Assembly: GCA_902780935.1 (NCBI GenBank)
Contig: CACZHP010000007.1
Coordinates: forward strand, 1-64,000
Reading direction: 5' to 3'
Origin: an uncultured Bacteroidia bacterium
GTDB lineage: Bacteria > Bacteroidota > Bacteroidia > Bacteroidales > UBA932
DNA: 64,000 nucleotides
Each line of letters begins with the position of its first letter. Position 1 is the stretch's first letter. Positions 34,851 to 43,721 of the stretch are shown here, one piece after another. Both the position numbers and the translations under genes were made by a program. The notes below the pieces were generated by a model, which was given only the letters and a program-made list of their open reading frames with translations, was not told where the DNA came from and did no database searches.

Positions 34851-35951
34851 TCAATCAAATGAGTAGTCCTTGAGATTCTTTATGGCAGGGATGCCGTAAT
34901 ATGCGGTTTCCAAGTCGCCTTTCAGATAGACCTTTTTCCCAAGCAACTCAGGATGTTCCACCAGGTTGAGCGCATCCCGCATCGGGCCCTTCGCCAACTG
35001 GACGGAGACACAGGCGGACTTCTCCGAGACAGAGGACCTCGGAGCGATGGCTATGTTGGTATAGGAATCGAAAGGAGGCTCGAACTTGATACCGTTCTTG
35101 CTGGAAGACAGGTCACCTCCTACGATGTACCCGCAGACCCAGACTTCTTTCTCCCCCGCGTGATCCTTAACTTGCGCCGCACCGTAGGCGTTGGACTTAA
35201 TGGTACCCGCCTCCCCCTGACCGGCGGATCCTATCTCGATATTCTCTTCAGCCCATCTCCTTAGGGTGTCAACCTTGATCGACAGCTCTCCGCCTTGATC
35301 TGACGGCTGCCCCGGAAGTGAAGGGCAAGTGAGGCCTATCGTGAGAATATCCCTCGCTTCCAGTCTCTTTGTCACCAACAGTGTGGACTTCTCTTTCTCC
35401 TTGAGCGTTACCGAAAGGGACCCGGGTTTGAAAAAACCGGTTCTCCCCTCTGAAGGTCTGTAGGCGAGACTCTCTCCGCCTGACGAGACTTCAATGTACC
35501 CGCCAGGATAAGTCTCTTCGAATTCAGGATCGATTCGCAGCCGGAGGCCGCAGTTTAGTTGGGAGCAATCCAAGAGAACCCGAGTCAAGGCGCCGGCTTT
35601 GACGACGACGACCTGCTCGTCCCCGAACTGCGGAGCGTCAAACTCGGGTTTCACGAACTTCCGGGAAACCGCGGTGATCGTGTAAGATCCGGGATTGACG
35701 AGCATCCTTTCCGGGGAGTCACCATAATGACCGTCATAAAGGGTCTCACCGGCCGAGTTGACTACCTTGAGATAGAAAGCGTCCGTGTCAGGGAAATCCA
35801 TTGCCCTGGTGATGGTTCCTGGAGAGAAGTTCCAGGACAAGGATCCCTGGCCCGTGTCTGAAGGCATCTTGTTGCATGAAGATGCGAGCGCTCCGAGAGA
35901 GATGATTCCCAAAAGAATGGAACGCGTGAAGTAATGAGTCAAAGTCTTCAT
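34851..35951 (-). CDS. DUF4493-type lipoprotein with C-terminal OB-fold-like (DUF6359) domain
   Basis: The signal peptide ends with a lipobox (ALASSCNK, Cys near 27). The N-terminal domain (about 35-230) has the DUF4493 pattern: GQGSLSWNFSPGTITRA, FYLKVVNSAGETLYDGHYGD and NPGSYTITAVS. These domains are typical of Bacteroidetes surface lipoproteins related to fimbrial or mucin-facing proteins. Residues about 250-366 (EVWVCGYIVGGDLSSSKNG, GKKVYLKGDLETAYYG) resemble the DUF6359 OB-fold. It is first in the operon with the OmpA-like and collagen-like genes. Confidence 0.78.
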   Translation of the reverse strand: MKTLTHYFTRSILLGIISLGALASSCNKMPSDTGQGSLSWNFSPGTITRAMDFPDTDAFYLKVVNSAGETLYDGHYGDSPERMLVNPGSYTITAVSRKFVKPEFDAPQFGDEQVVVVKAGALTRVLLDCSQLNCGLRLRIDPEFEETYPGGYIEVSSGGESLAYRPSEGRTGFFKPGSLSVTLKEKEKSTLLVTKRLEARDILTIGLTCPSLPGQPSDQGGELSIKVDTLRRWAEENIEIGSAGQGEAGTIKSNAYGAAQVKDHAGEKEVWVCGYIVGGDLSSSKNGIKFEPPFDSYTNIAIAPRSSVSEKSACVSVQLAKGPMRDALNLVEHPELLGKKVYLKGDLETAYYGIPAIKNLKDYSFD

Positions 35952-36100
35952 AGTTCAGTCAATTTTCTGAAAACATCCGCAACATTGGCGAACTTGACGC
36001 GAAACTATTCAGACTAAACGGAAATATTGAAAAGAAAGGGAAAAAGATAGACTAAAAAAGATGAATTTCCGTTTTCGATGGTTCCTAAGGGCATAAAACA

Positions 36101-36131
36101 CGGAGCAATCGCAGTCACTGCGATCGCTCCG
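36101..36131. repeat. Long perfect-like hairpin in the gap before the his relic
   Basis: CGGAGCAATCGCAG and CTGCGATCGCTCCG form a 14-bp stem with one mismatch and a 3-nt loop. It lies in the 35952-36239 gap, which otherwise shows no convincing gene (only a 25-codon AT-rich frame at 36154-36231). No long T-run follows on either strand, so it may be a transcript end, a processing site or a repeat. Confidence 0.5.
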
Positions 36132-36239
36132 CTACTTAACCTAAACTTAAACTATGAAAAACTTCACGTCAAATATACAAATTCTTTTGATAGAAACAAT
36201 TATTTGGCGCTTTTTTGGGGCTTTTGGATAAAAAAAATA

Positions 36240-36524
36240 TCATTTATGCCTCGAAAGGAGCTCTTTTTCCAAGTCTTCCAACCCGATTCCCATCTGCTCA
36301 TTCAGCACCAGAAGGTGGTAAAGTAGGTCGGACGCCTCATAGATATATCGTCCCCTGTCTCCCTGGGGCATCTCCTTATGACGCTTCCTGACGACCTTCT
36401 CAAGCTTTCCCAGGAAACCCTGCTCCGGTGCGATGTCGAAGCAAGACTCTGTCCCACGGTGGCATGCGGGACTGTCGCTCTCCTCGTTTAGTCTTCCTTT
36501 AGACTGAATGGCCAATCTTATCAT
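36240..36524 (-). pseudogene. Fused relic of a histidine operon: start of hisG joined to end of hisIE
   Basis: This 94-residue frame is a chimera. Residues 1-16 (MIRLAIQSKGRLNEES) match the beginning of ATP phosphoribosyltransferase HisG. From DSPACHRGTESCF onward it matches the end of HisI, whose zinc motif is normally CHTGxxSCF. RKRHKEMPQG then matches the start of the HisE domain, and RYIYEASDLLYHLLVLNEQM matches its end. About 35-40 residues of HisE, including its catalytic acidic cluster, are missing between MPQG and RYIYEAS. Nothing suggests an active enzyme. It follows a His-codon attenuator, the expected position of hisG. It is best explained by large internal deletions of a his operon. 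Confidence 0.75.
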
Positions 36525-36532
36525 CTCAAAAC

Positions 36533-36627
36533 AAAAAAAAGGCTTGCCAAATTCCTGGCAAGCCGATGTTACACTTCAAATATGGGTACACCATCACTCA
36601 CCAGACTTATTAAGCCGGGTGATGGTG
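36533..36627 (-). promoter_or_regulatory. Histidine-operon attenuator (leader with His codons, terminator hairpin)
   Basis: On the minus strand the short frame after the uvrD stop contains CAT CAC CAT CAC (four His codons) followed by CCG GCT TAA, ending at 36610. A 9-bp perfect stem pairs CACCATCAC (the His codons, 36619-36627) with GTGATGGTG (36589-36597). Then comes an intrinsic terminator: GGCTTGCCA/TGGCAAGCC (36541-36564) followed by eight T (36533-36540), just 9 nt before the hisG-relic ATG. This is the architecture of classical his attenuation. The leader start codon is unclear; TTG at 36666 is the only in-frame candidate I see. Confidence 0.7.
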
Positions 36628-36666
36628 ATGGGAATAAGAGGCAACTGTTTTTCTACCAAAATACAA

Positions 36667-39117
36667 CTATTCGAAACGAATTTTCGCATATTTAAGCAGC
36701 AAAATCTTCTCGCCGTAGTCGTCGAACTCGATTTTAGCCTTCAAATCCGGGACTGTCCCTGTTATCTCTTTGATCCGGCCGAAGCCAAACCTGTTGTGCT
36801 CAATACGTTGCCCCGCCTTGAGATCAGTCATAGGTACCGGAGTGAACTCGGAGTCCGGGATCTTTGGAGGGAGCGGCCTGTTACGGAGGGCCTCCCGGGA
36901 GATGGAGCTGGTGACCGTTGGCTGAGGTTTGGGCTGAGGTTTAGGAATATACCGGACACCTCCGTCTGACATGCCGTATCTGGTCTTGGCAGGGCGGGAT
37001 CCACCGGAGCCAAATCCCCTGAATGAGCGTTTGAATCCAAATCCGAAATCGTCGCCATCATCCTCAAATGCTCCGGAATCTTCCCTGAGAGGGTTTGAGA
37101 TGTACTCGGGATCTATCTCCTTGATGAAACGGCTCGGAGAATTCGACTCATGCTTCCCGTTTCTCATCCGTGTGGCGGCGAAAGACAGGTACAAGGCTGT
37201 CTTCGCCCTAGTCATCGCGACATACATAAGACGCCTTTCTTCCTCTATGTCATTGAGGGAGGCCAGCATTCCTCCGGAGGGGAAAAGATTCTCCTCAAGG
37301 CCGGCCACAAAGACATACGGGAACTCAAGCCCCTTGGCCGAGTGGGCTGTCATCAGGGCGATCTTGTTCATCGAGTCCTCATCCTGCTCGATGTCGACAT
37401 TAGCCAGCAGGGAGATATTCTCCAGGAACTCTCCGAGAGTCACCACGGGATACTGGACCTGCGCCTCGTCATCCACCTCACTGTCAGCGAGAAGCTCCTG
37501 GAGATACTCGTTCTGCCGGTCCTCGACGAACTGGGCGGCGCTGTTTATGAGTTCCTCGACATTCGAGGCCCTGGACTGCCCCTCAATAGAAGAATCGGAT
37601 TTGAAATGGGCGTACAGCTCGCTGGCATCGGAGATTGCCTTCGCGAGATCGTGGGCGTCCGTCGTGGCCGCCTTGGCAGCGAATGCGTTTATCATCTCGC
37701 AGAAAACCCTAATCCTGGCCACGGCTGGAGCCTTGAGGCCATATTCGGCGAAATCGGTCAGAAATGCGGCCTTAAACATGGAAGTATCTTTGGCTGAGGC
37801 CATTGAAGCCAATGCTCCAACCGATGTGTCCCCGATCCCACGGGTCGGCATATTCACGACTCTCTTGAAAGACTCGTCGTCATTGACATTGACAACCAGT
37901 TTCAGGTAGGCCATCATGTCCTTGACCTCGGCCCTCTCGAAGAAAGAGTTTCCGGAAAATATGACATACGGCAGGTTCCTTTTCCTTAGAGCCTCCTCAA
38001 GCGCCCTGGACTGGGAATTGGTACGGTAGAGAATTGCGAAATCCTGGTATCGGGCGTGATCAGTACGCATCCTTGAGATGATCTCGGAGCAGATCATCAG
38101 CGCCTCCTCTTGCTCGGAGAAGCTGTTCATCAGTTTGATTTTCTCCCCGGCCCCGGCGACCGAGACACATGTCTTGGGGATGCGTCCCTGATTCTTGGAT
38201 ATCAAGGAATTGGCGGCATCCACGATGCTTGCTGTGGAGCGATAATTCTTCTCCAGGCGGAAGACTTCGCAATCCGGGTAATCCTTCTTGAAATTCAGGA
38301 TATTCTCAATCTTCGCTCCTCGGAAAGCGTAGATGGACTGGGAATCATCCCCAACCACGCAGATATTCCGGTGACGCTCACTGAGTTTTTTCAGAATCAC
38401 GTACTGGGCATAATTGGTGTCCTGGTACTCGTCCACGAGGATATAGTCGAACCTCGACGAGATCGTGGCCAAAGCCTCCGGATTATCCCGAAGCAAGATA
38501 TTCATGTTGAGCAGGATGTCATCGAAATCCATGACCCCGCTCCGGCGGCACTTCTCAGCATAAAGCGAGAAAATGTCGCAGATCCTACCCTTGCGGGAGG
38601 CCATGTCCTTCTCCACAGCCTGACGGTTGTTCCGGTAGGCCGCAGCGGTCACGAGGTTGTTCTTCGCGAGGGATATCCTGGCCAGCACGTCCCTGGGCTT
38701 ATACACCTTGTCGTCCAGTCCGAGTTCCTTGATACAGGCCTTCACCGCACTTGTTGAGTCGCTCTGGTCGTAAATTGTAAAAGACTCAGGATACCCGAGC
38801 GAGCCGGCATATTCCCTGAGGAACCTGATGAAAACGGAATGGAAAGTGCCCATCCGCAGCAGCCAGGCCCGCCTGCCACCGACCATCCTGGCTATCCTCT
38901 CCTTCATCTCGGACGCCGCCTTCTTGGTGAAGGTCAACGCGAGAATCCTGGACGGGTCGCCGCCGTTCGCGAGGATATACGCGATCCTGCTGGTCAGCAC
39001 CCTTGTCTTTCCCGATCCGGCACCGGCGACGATCAGCACCGGCCCGTCTATCTTGCTGACCGCCTTTCTCTGCTCCGCGTTCAGCCCCTCTAATACAGCG
39101 TTCCCAATGTTTTCCAT
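36667..39117 (-). CDS. uvrD: UvrD/PcrA-type superfamily 1 DNA helicase
   Basis: This 3'-5' helicase of DNA repair and replication restart has motif I VAGAGSGKTRVLTSRIA near 31-47 and motif II ILVDEYQDTNYAQY near 220. Motif III is VGDDSQSIYAFRGA, motif IV is LEKNYRST, and motifs V/VI are MTAHSAKGLEFPYVFV and EERRLMYVAMTRAK. The Gly/Pro-rich C-terminal tail ends in a Tudor-like domain (HNRFGFGRIKEITG), as in PcrA. Its 816 residues are slightly longer than PcrA. It is divergent from nqrA; the his relic lies downstream on the same strand. Confidence 0.94.
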   Translation of the reverse strand: MENIGNAVLEGLNAEQRKAVSKIDGPVLIVAGAGSGKTRVLTSRIAYILANGGDPSRILALTFTKKAASEMKERIARMVGGRRAWLLRMGTFHSVFIRFLREYAGSLGYPESFTIYDQSDSTSAVKACIKELGLDDKVYKPRDVLARISLAKNNLVTAAAYRNNRQAVEKDMASRKGRICDIFSLYAEKCRRSGVMDFDDILLNMNILLRDNPEALATISSRFDYILVDEYQDTNYAQYVILKKLSERHRNICVVGDDSQSIYAFRGAKIENILNFKKDYPDCEVFRLEKNYRSTASIVDAANSLISKNQGRIPKTCVSVAGAGEKIKLMNSFSEQEEALMICSEIISRMRTDHARYQDFAILYRTNSQSRALEEALRKRNLPYVIFSGNSFFERAEVKDMMAYLKLVVNVNDDESFKRVVNMPTRGIGDTSVGALASMASAKDTSMFKAAFLTDFAEYGLKAPAVARIRVFCEMINAFAAKAATTDAHDLAKAISDASELYAHFKSDSSIEGQSRASNVEELINSAAQFVEDRQNEYLQELLADSEVDDEAQVQYPVVTLGEFLENISLLANVDIEQDEDSMNKIALMTAHSAKGLEFPYVFVAGLEENLFPSGGMLASLNDIEEERRLMYVAMTRAKTALYLSFAATRMRNGKHESNSPSRFIKEIDPEYISNPLREDSGAFEDDGDDFGFGFKRSFRGFGSGGSRPAKTRYGMSDGGVRYIPKPQPKPQPTVTSSISREALRNRPLPPKIPDSEFTPVPMTDLKAGQRIEHNRFGFGRIKEITGTVPDLKAKIEFDDYGEKILLLKYAKIRFE

Positions 39118-39156
39118 AATGGTACGAAAATACGGAATTTTTCCCGAAAAAATGAG

Positions 39157-39164
39157 TACATTTG
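39157..39164 (+). promoter_or_regulatory. -7 box of the nqr operon
   Basis: TACATTTG matches TAnnTTTG, giving a leader of about 42 nt to nqrA at 39213. A T-rich stretch lies upstream at 39138-39143, without an exact -33 box. Confidence 0.55.
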
Positions 39165-39212
39165 CAGATTGTTAGCTGAAATTACTATCAACTTAATATT
39201 AATTAACAAATA

Positions 39213-40553
39213 ATGTCAAACAACATCGTGTTGAAGAAAGGGCTGAACATCCCGATCAGCGGGGAGGCCGCCCTTGAGGCAATGAGAACGATCGCGCCTG
39301 ACGTTGTCGCCGTTAAACCCACTGACTTCAAGGGGTTCTCCCCAAGGCTCATGGTGAAAGAAGGTGACAAGGTCCTCGCGGGATCCCCTGTTTTGGCAGA
39401 CAAACAGAACCCCGACATCCTGCTGACGTCTCCGGTGAGCGGAAACGTGCAGGAGATAGTAAGGGGCGAGAAGAGGAAACTCCTGGCGGTCCTTATCAAG
39501 GCCGAGGGTAGCGAGGCCGTCGATTTCGGCGCCAAGGATCCCAAGGCCCTCAAAGCAGAGGATGTCAGGGAGAGCCTTCTCAAGAGTGGTTTGTGGCCAA
39601 GTATCATCCAGAGGCCTTACGGTGTCATCGCCGATCCGGCGCTCACCCCGAAGGCCATTTTCGTATCCGCTTTCTCCACCGCCCCCCTGGCAGCCGACTC
39701 CGAGTTCGCTTTCAAAGAGGATCTTGGCGCTATCCAGGCCGGTGTGACCGCAGTCTCCAAGATCGCGAAAGTGCATGTCTGCGTCAACAGCGAGAGCTCC
39801 GCTTTCGCCTCCCTGAAGGACGCCACGCTCCACACCGTGGTTGCCAAGAAGCATCCCGCGGGTAACGTCGGAGTGCAGATCAGCCACATCTCCCCGATAA
39901 AGAAGGGCGAGACAGTGTGGACATTGAGCCTGCTCAGCCTGGCCGCCATCGGCAAGCTTTTCCTGAGCGGCAAGCTTGACCTTTGCCGCAAAGTCGCCGT
40001 CACCGGCCCCGCCGCTTTGAAGACGGGCTATGTCGTCGCTCTTCCCGGCACCCCTATGAGCGCCCTCGATGGCTGCTTCGACTCTTCGGTCGAGACCAGG
40101 TTCATCAGCGGAGACGTCCTCTCCGGCGAGAATGTCGGCAAGGACGGCTACCTCGGCTTCTTCGACAACCAGGTCACCATGGTCAAGGAAGGCCGCGAGA
40201 GGGAACTGCTCGGTTGGGCGAATCCTCTGAGGTTCAACCAGTTCAGCTCTTCCATGGCTTACTTCTCATGGCTTCTTCCCAAGAAGAAGTACAACATGGA
40301 CACCAACACCCACGGCGGAGTCAGGGCTTTCGTCTGCTCCGACGTGTACGGCAAGGTGCTGCCCATGGACATATTCCCTGTCTATCTGATCAAGGCCTGC
40401 CTCGCCGGCGACATTGACAAGATGGAGCAGTTCGGTATTTACGAGGTTCTTCCCGAGGACCTGGCCCTCTGCGAGTTCGTGGATCCTTCCAAGAACGACA
40501 TCCAGGCCATGATCCAGAGCGGTATCGACCTCATGTTGAAGGAAATGGCATAA
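39213..40553 (+). CDS. nqrA: Na+-translocating NADH:quinone reductase subunit A
   Basis: Peripheral subunit of the sodium-pumping NADH dehydrogenase, which is the main respiratory entry in Bacteroidales. Typical stretches are KKGLNIPISG, GDKVLAGSPVLADK and SPVSGNVQEIVRGEKRKLL in the biotinyl-lipoyl-like domain, and later FCSDVYGKVLPMDIFP-type sequence. 446 residues is normal. First gene of nqrABCDEF; gaps in the operon range from 2 to 15 nt. Confidence 0.96.
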   Translation: MSNNIVLKKGLNIPISGEAALEAMRTIAPDVVAVKPTDFKGFSPRLMVKEGDKVLAGSPVLADKQNPDILLTSPVSGNVQEIVRGEKRKLLAVLIKAEGSEAVDFGAKDPKALKAEDVRESLLKSGLWPSIIQRPYGVIADPALTPKAIFVSAFSTAPLAADSEFAFKEDLGAIQAGVTAVSKIAKVHVCVNSESSAFASLKDATLHTVVAKKHPAGNVGVQISHISPIKKGETVWTLSLLSLAAIGKLFLSGKLDLCRKVAVTGPAALKTGYVVALPGTPMSALDGCFDSSVETRFISGDVLSGENVGKDGYLGFFDNQVTMVKEGRERELLGWANPLRFNQFSSSMAYFSWLLPKKKYNMDTNTHGGVRAFVCSDVYGKVLPMDIFPVYLIKACLAGDIDKMEQFGIYEVLPEDLALCEFVDPSKNDIQAMIQSGIDLMLKEMA

Positions 40554-40560
40554 AAAGGCA

Positions 40561-41700
40561 ATGACTATGGAAGAAAATACAGTAAAACCCGGCCTTTTCG
40601 AAAAAGGCGGCAAACTTGGGTGGCTGCATTCCACATGGGATGCCTTTGACACCTTCCTCCGCGTTCCCGCGACAGTGACCTCCAAGGGAGCTCACGTCAG
40701 GGATGCCATCGACATCAAAAGGGTCATGATCATCGTGGTGATCGCCCTCGTCCCTGCCGCCCTGTTCGGCATGTGGAACGTCGGCTACCAGCACCACCTT
40801 GCCATGAACGACCTTCCCGGATTCTGGAACCAGTTCTTCTGGGGACTCTGGAAGGTTATTCCTCTTTATCTCGTGTCCTACATCGTAGGTCTCGGTATCG
40901 AGTTCACCAGCGCGCAGATCAAGGGCGAGGAGGTCAACGAGGGTTACCTCGTCTCCGGATTCCTCATTCCGCTGATCGTCCCCGTGGACGTTCCCCTCTG
41001 GATGCTCGCCGTCGCCGTGGCCTTCGCGGTCATATTCGGCAAAGAGGTTTTCGGAGGCACCGGAATGAACTTCCTGAACCCGGCCCTGCTTTGCCGCGCC
41101 TTCCTGTTCTTCTCGTATCCGAGCGCCATGTCCGGATCACAGGTATGGATCGCCCGCCGCTGCGGAGCCGACGCCATCACCGGAGCCACTCCCCTTTCTT
41201 ATATGGGCGAGGGAATGGATGCGGTCTCGAACGCCGGCTACACCTTCTGGAACATGTTCGCCGGAACAGTCCCCGGATCTGTCGGTGAGACTTCCGTGAT
41301 CGCCATCCTGATCGGCGCCTTCATCATCCTTTGGACTGGAGTCGCCAGCTGGAAGATCATGGTCTCCTCCGTAGCCGGAGCTCTCTTCGTTGGCTGGCTC
41401 GGAACAGCTTTCGGTGCCACTGACGTGCCCGCTTACACTCAGCTCGTCATGGGTGGCTTCGCTTTCGGTACCGTATTCATGGCCACCGACCCTGTCACCT
41501 CGGCCCAGACCGAGTGCGGCAAATGGATCTACGGATTCCTTGTCGGCGCGCTCTGCATCACTGTGAGGCTCTTCAACCCCGGCTATGCCGAGGGAATGAT
41601 GCTCGCCATCCTCCTTATGAACACATTCGCTCCGCTCATCGACCATTGCGTCGTGTCAAGCGCTACCAAGAAAAGAGCGAAGAAAGTCTCGATCGCTTAA
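40561..41700 (+). CDS. nqrB: Na+-translocating NADH:quinone reductase subunit B
   Basis: This membrane subunit carries FMN covalently bound to threonine and forms part of the sodium channel. The flavinylation motif is DAITGATPLSYMGEG near residue 205. About nine membrane helices are present, with GTGMNFLNPALLCRAFLFFS conserved. 379 residues is slightly shorter than the Vibrio subunit. Start ATG 40561 follows nqrA by 7 nt. Confidence 0.96.
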   Translation: MTMEENTVKPGLFEKGGKLGWLHSTWDAFDTFLRVPATVTSKGAHVRDAIDIKRVMIIVVIALVPAALFGMWNVGYQHHLAMNDLPGFWNQFFWGLWKVIPLYLVSYIVGLGIEFTSAQIKGEEVNEGYLVSGFLIPLIVPVDVPLWMLAVAVAFAVIFGKEVFGGTGMNFLNPALLCRAFLFFSYPSAMSGSQVWIARRCGADAITGATPLSYMGEGMDAVSNAGYTFWNMFAGTVPGSVGETSVIAILIGAFIILWTGVASWKIMVSSVAGALFVGWLGTAFGATDVPAYTQLVMGGFAFGTVFMATDPVTSAQTECGKWIYGFLVGALCITVRLFNPGYAEGMMLAILLMNTFAPLIDHCVVSSATKKRAKKVSIA

Positions 41701-41712
41701 TTGTATAAGGAT

Positions 41713-42477
41713 ATGAATACCAACAGTAACATATACACAGTTATTTACACGACCGTCATAGTGACGCTCGTGGCAGCGGTCCTGGCTATCGTCTCCCAGT
41801 CCCTCAAATCAAGGCAGGAGGCCAACGAGAAGGCTGACACCATCTCCCAGATGATGACCGCCGCCAAGTTCGCCACCAAGGCCGAGCTCCAGAAGATGGG
41901 CAATACAGCCGTCCTGGCCAAATATGCCGAGGAGATCGGACAGGCTTTCATCGTCGGTCCCGACGGAAAGAAGGTCTCCGACCTGGCTCTCGACAAAGTC
42001 TATTCTCCCAAGGAGCTCAAAAAGCAGAACTACAACATCAAGGGCGCAGGTACGGCCGAGATACCCGTTTTCATTTTCAAGAACGGGACAACGGTCGTTC
42101 CCGTCTATGGTGCGGGTCTGTGGGGTCCGGTCTGGGGCTACATCGCATTCGAGCCGAACTCCAACACTATCAAAGGCGCTTATTTCGACCATGAGAGTGA
42201 GACCGCCGGTCTTGGAGCGAAGATCAAGGACGATCCTGAATTCCAGAATGAATTTGTCGGTGAGAAAGCTGATTTCTCAAACGCCAACATCTTTGACATC
42301 GTCAAGGGTGGCGCTCCCAAAGAGGCTGACGGTTCTTCCGTGATCGACAATAAGATTGACGCCATCACCGGTGCCACAATGACTTCCAACGGTCTTGACG
42401 CCGCCATCGACACCTGGCTCGGAGCCTATTCCGCCTATTTCAAAGGCGCCGTCACCACTAAAACCGAGGAGGAATAA
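41713..42477 (+). CDS. nqrC: Na+-translocating NADH:quinone reductase subunit C
   Basis: Subunit with one N-terminal membrane helix (about 6-28) and a periplasmic flavin domain. FMN attaches to Thr in IDAITGATMTSNGLDAAI near residue 222. Start ATG 41713 is preferred over the TTG at 41701, since AAGGAT precedes it and the membrane helix then sits at the usual place. The length is 254 residues. Confidence 0.95.
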   Translation: MNTNSNIYTVIYTTVIVTLVAAVLAIVSQSLKSRQEANEKADTISQMMTAAKFATKAELQKMGNTAVLAKYAEEIGQAFIVGPDGKKVSDLALDKVYSPKELKKQNYNIKGAGTAEIPVFIFKNGTTVVPVYGAGLWGPVWGYIAFEPNSNTIKGAYFDHESETAGLGAKIKDDPEFQNEFVGEKADFSNANIFDIVKGGAPKEADGSSVIDNKIDAITGATMTSNGLDAAIDTWLGAYSAYFKGAVTTKTEEE

Positions 42478-42479
42478 TC

Positions 42480-43094
42480 ATGGACGCTAAATTGAAAGAA
42501 ACAATACTCAATCCGATCTTCAAGGGCAACCCTATTACCGTCCTTGTCCTCGGTATCTGCTCTTCCCTGGCCGTCACGGTCACTATGAAGGGCGCGCTCG
42601 TGATGGCTCTCTCCGTGATCGCCGTCACAGGAATATCCAGTCTGATCCTTTCCCTGCTGAGGAACACGATTCCCAGCCGTGTAAGGATTATCGTCCAGCT
42701 CGTCGTCGTCGCCATGATGGTGATCCTTGTGGACCAGATCCTGAAGTCGTTCGAGGCGACCTACGCCATCGACAAGCAGCTGTCCGTCTACATCGGCCTC
42801 ATCATCACCAACTGTATCGTCATGGGCCGCATCGAGGCTTTCGCCCTCGGCAACAAGCCCTGGCCCAGTTTCCTTGACGGAGTCGCCAACGGAGCCGGCT
42901 ATGGCATGATCCTCATCATTGTGGCCTTCTTCCGCGAGCTTCTCGGCAGCGGCACCCTCTTCGGTGTCGACATCCTGAACTGGCTCGGCTACGTACCTAA
43001 CAACCTGGTGATCCTCCCGCCCTTCGCGCTCATCCTTCTGGGATGCATCGTCTGGGTCCAGAGGAGCATCCAGAAAGACTTGCAGGAGAAATAG
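42480..43094 (+). CDS. nqrD: Na+-translocating NADH:quinone reductase subunit D
   Basis: This integral membrane subunit (six helices) is homologous to NqrE/RnfA. Together with NqrE it holds an intramembrane iron centre. Diagnostic stretches: LVLGICSSLAVTVTMKGALV, YIGLIITNCIVMGRIEAFAL and FFRELLGSGTLFG. 204 residues, starting 2 nt after nqrC. Confidence 0.96.
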   Translation: MDAKLKETILNPIFKGNPITVLVLGICSSLAVTVTMKGALVMALSVIAVTGISSLILSLLRNTIPSRVRIIVQLVVVAMMVILVDQILKSFEATYAIDKQLSVYIGLIITNCIVMGRIEAFALGNKPWPSFLDGVANGAGYGMILIIVAFFRELLGSGTLFGVDILNWLGYVPNNLVILPPFALILLGCIVWVQRSIQKDLQEK

Positions 43095-43109
43095 TTAAAC
43101 ATCAAGGTT

Positions 43110-43706
43110 ATGGAATATCTCAGCTTATTCGTAAAGTCAATATTTGTTGACAACATGATCTTCGCATACTTCCTGGGTATGTGCTCATACCTGGCGGTGT
43201 CGAAGAATGTGAAGACGGCTGCCGGCCTTGGTGTCGCTGTCATCTTCGTCCTGCTCGTGACCCTCCCGATCAACTATCTGCTCAACAAATATGTCCTGGC
43301 GCCCGATGCCCTGATCAAAGGTGTTGACCTGAGTTTCCTCAGCTTCATCATCTTCATCGCCGTGATCGCCGCCATCGTGCAGATCGTCGAGATGGTCGTC
43401 GAGAAATTCAGTCCGTCCCTTTATTCCGCCCTGGGAATCTTCCTCCCGCTGATCGCCGTCAACTGCGCGATCCTCGGAGGCTCGCTGTTCATGCAGCAGA
43501 AGGATTTCGCCAATGTCGGTGAGTCGGCTGTCTATGCCCTCGGCTCCGGTATCGGCTGGTTCCTCGCTATCGTATCCCTCGCCGCTATCCGCGAGAAGAT
43601 GGCCTACAGCAAGGTTCCCGCTCCGCTGAAGGGACTCGGTATAACTTTCATCACCGTCGGCCTCATGGCCATAGCGATGATGACATTCATGGGTATATCA
43701 CTTTAA
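43110..43706 (+). CDS. nqrE: Na+-translocating NADH:quinone reductase subunit E
   Basis: Integral membrane partner of NqrD with inverted topology. Conserved stretches: [20 protein letters not shown], with the Cys that ligates the intramembrane iron centre, and [17 protein letters not shown] with a second Cys. 198 residues and six helices, as in the family. Confidence 0.96.
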   Translation: MEYLSLFVKSIFVDNMIFAYFLGMCSYLAVSKNVKTAAGLGVAVIFVLLVTLPINYLLNKYVLAPDALIKGVDLSFLSFIIFIAVIAAIVQIVEMVVEKFSPSLYSALGIFLPLIAVNCAILGGSLFMQQKDFANVGESAVYALGSGIGWFLAIVSLAAIREKMAYSKVPAPLKGLGITFITVGLMAIAMMTFMGISL

Positions 43707-43721
43707 AAAGGAGGTAAGGCA

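Noticed and set aside
36154-36231. 25-codon frame MKNFTSNIQI... before the his relic
   Set aside because: Very AT-rich, no recognisable feature, and a start on the A-rich stretch could be chance.
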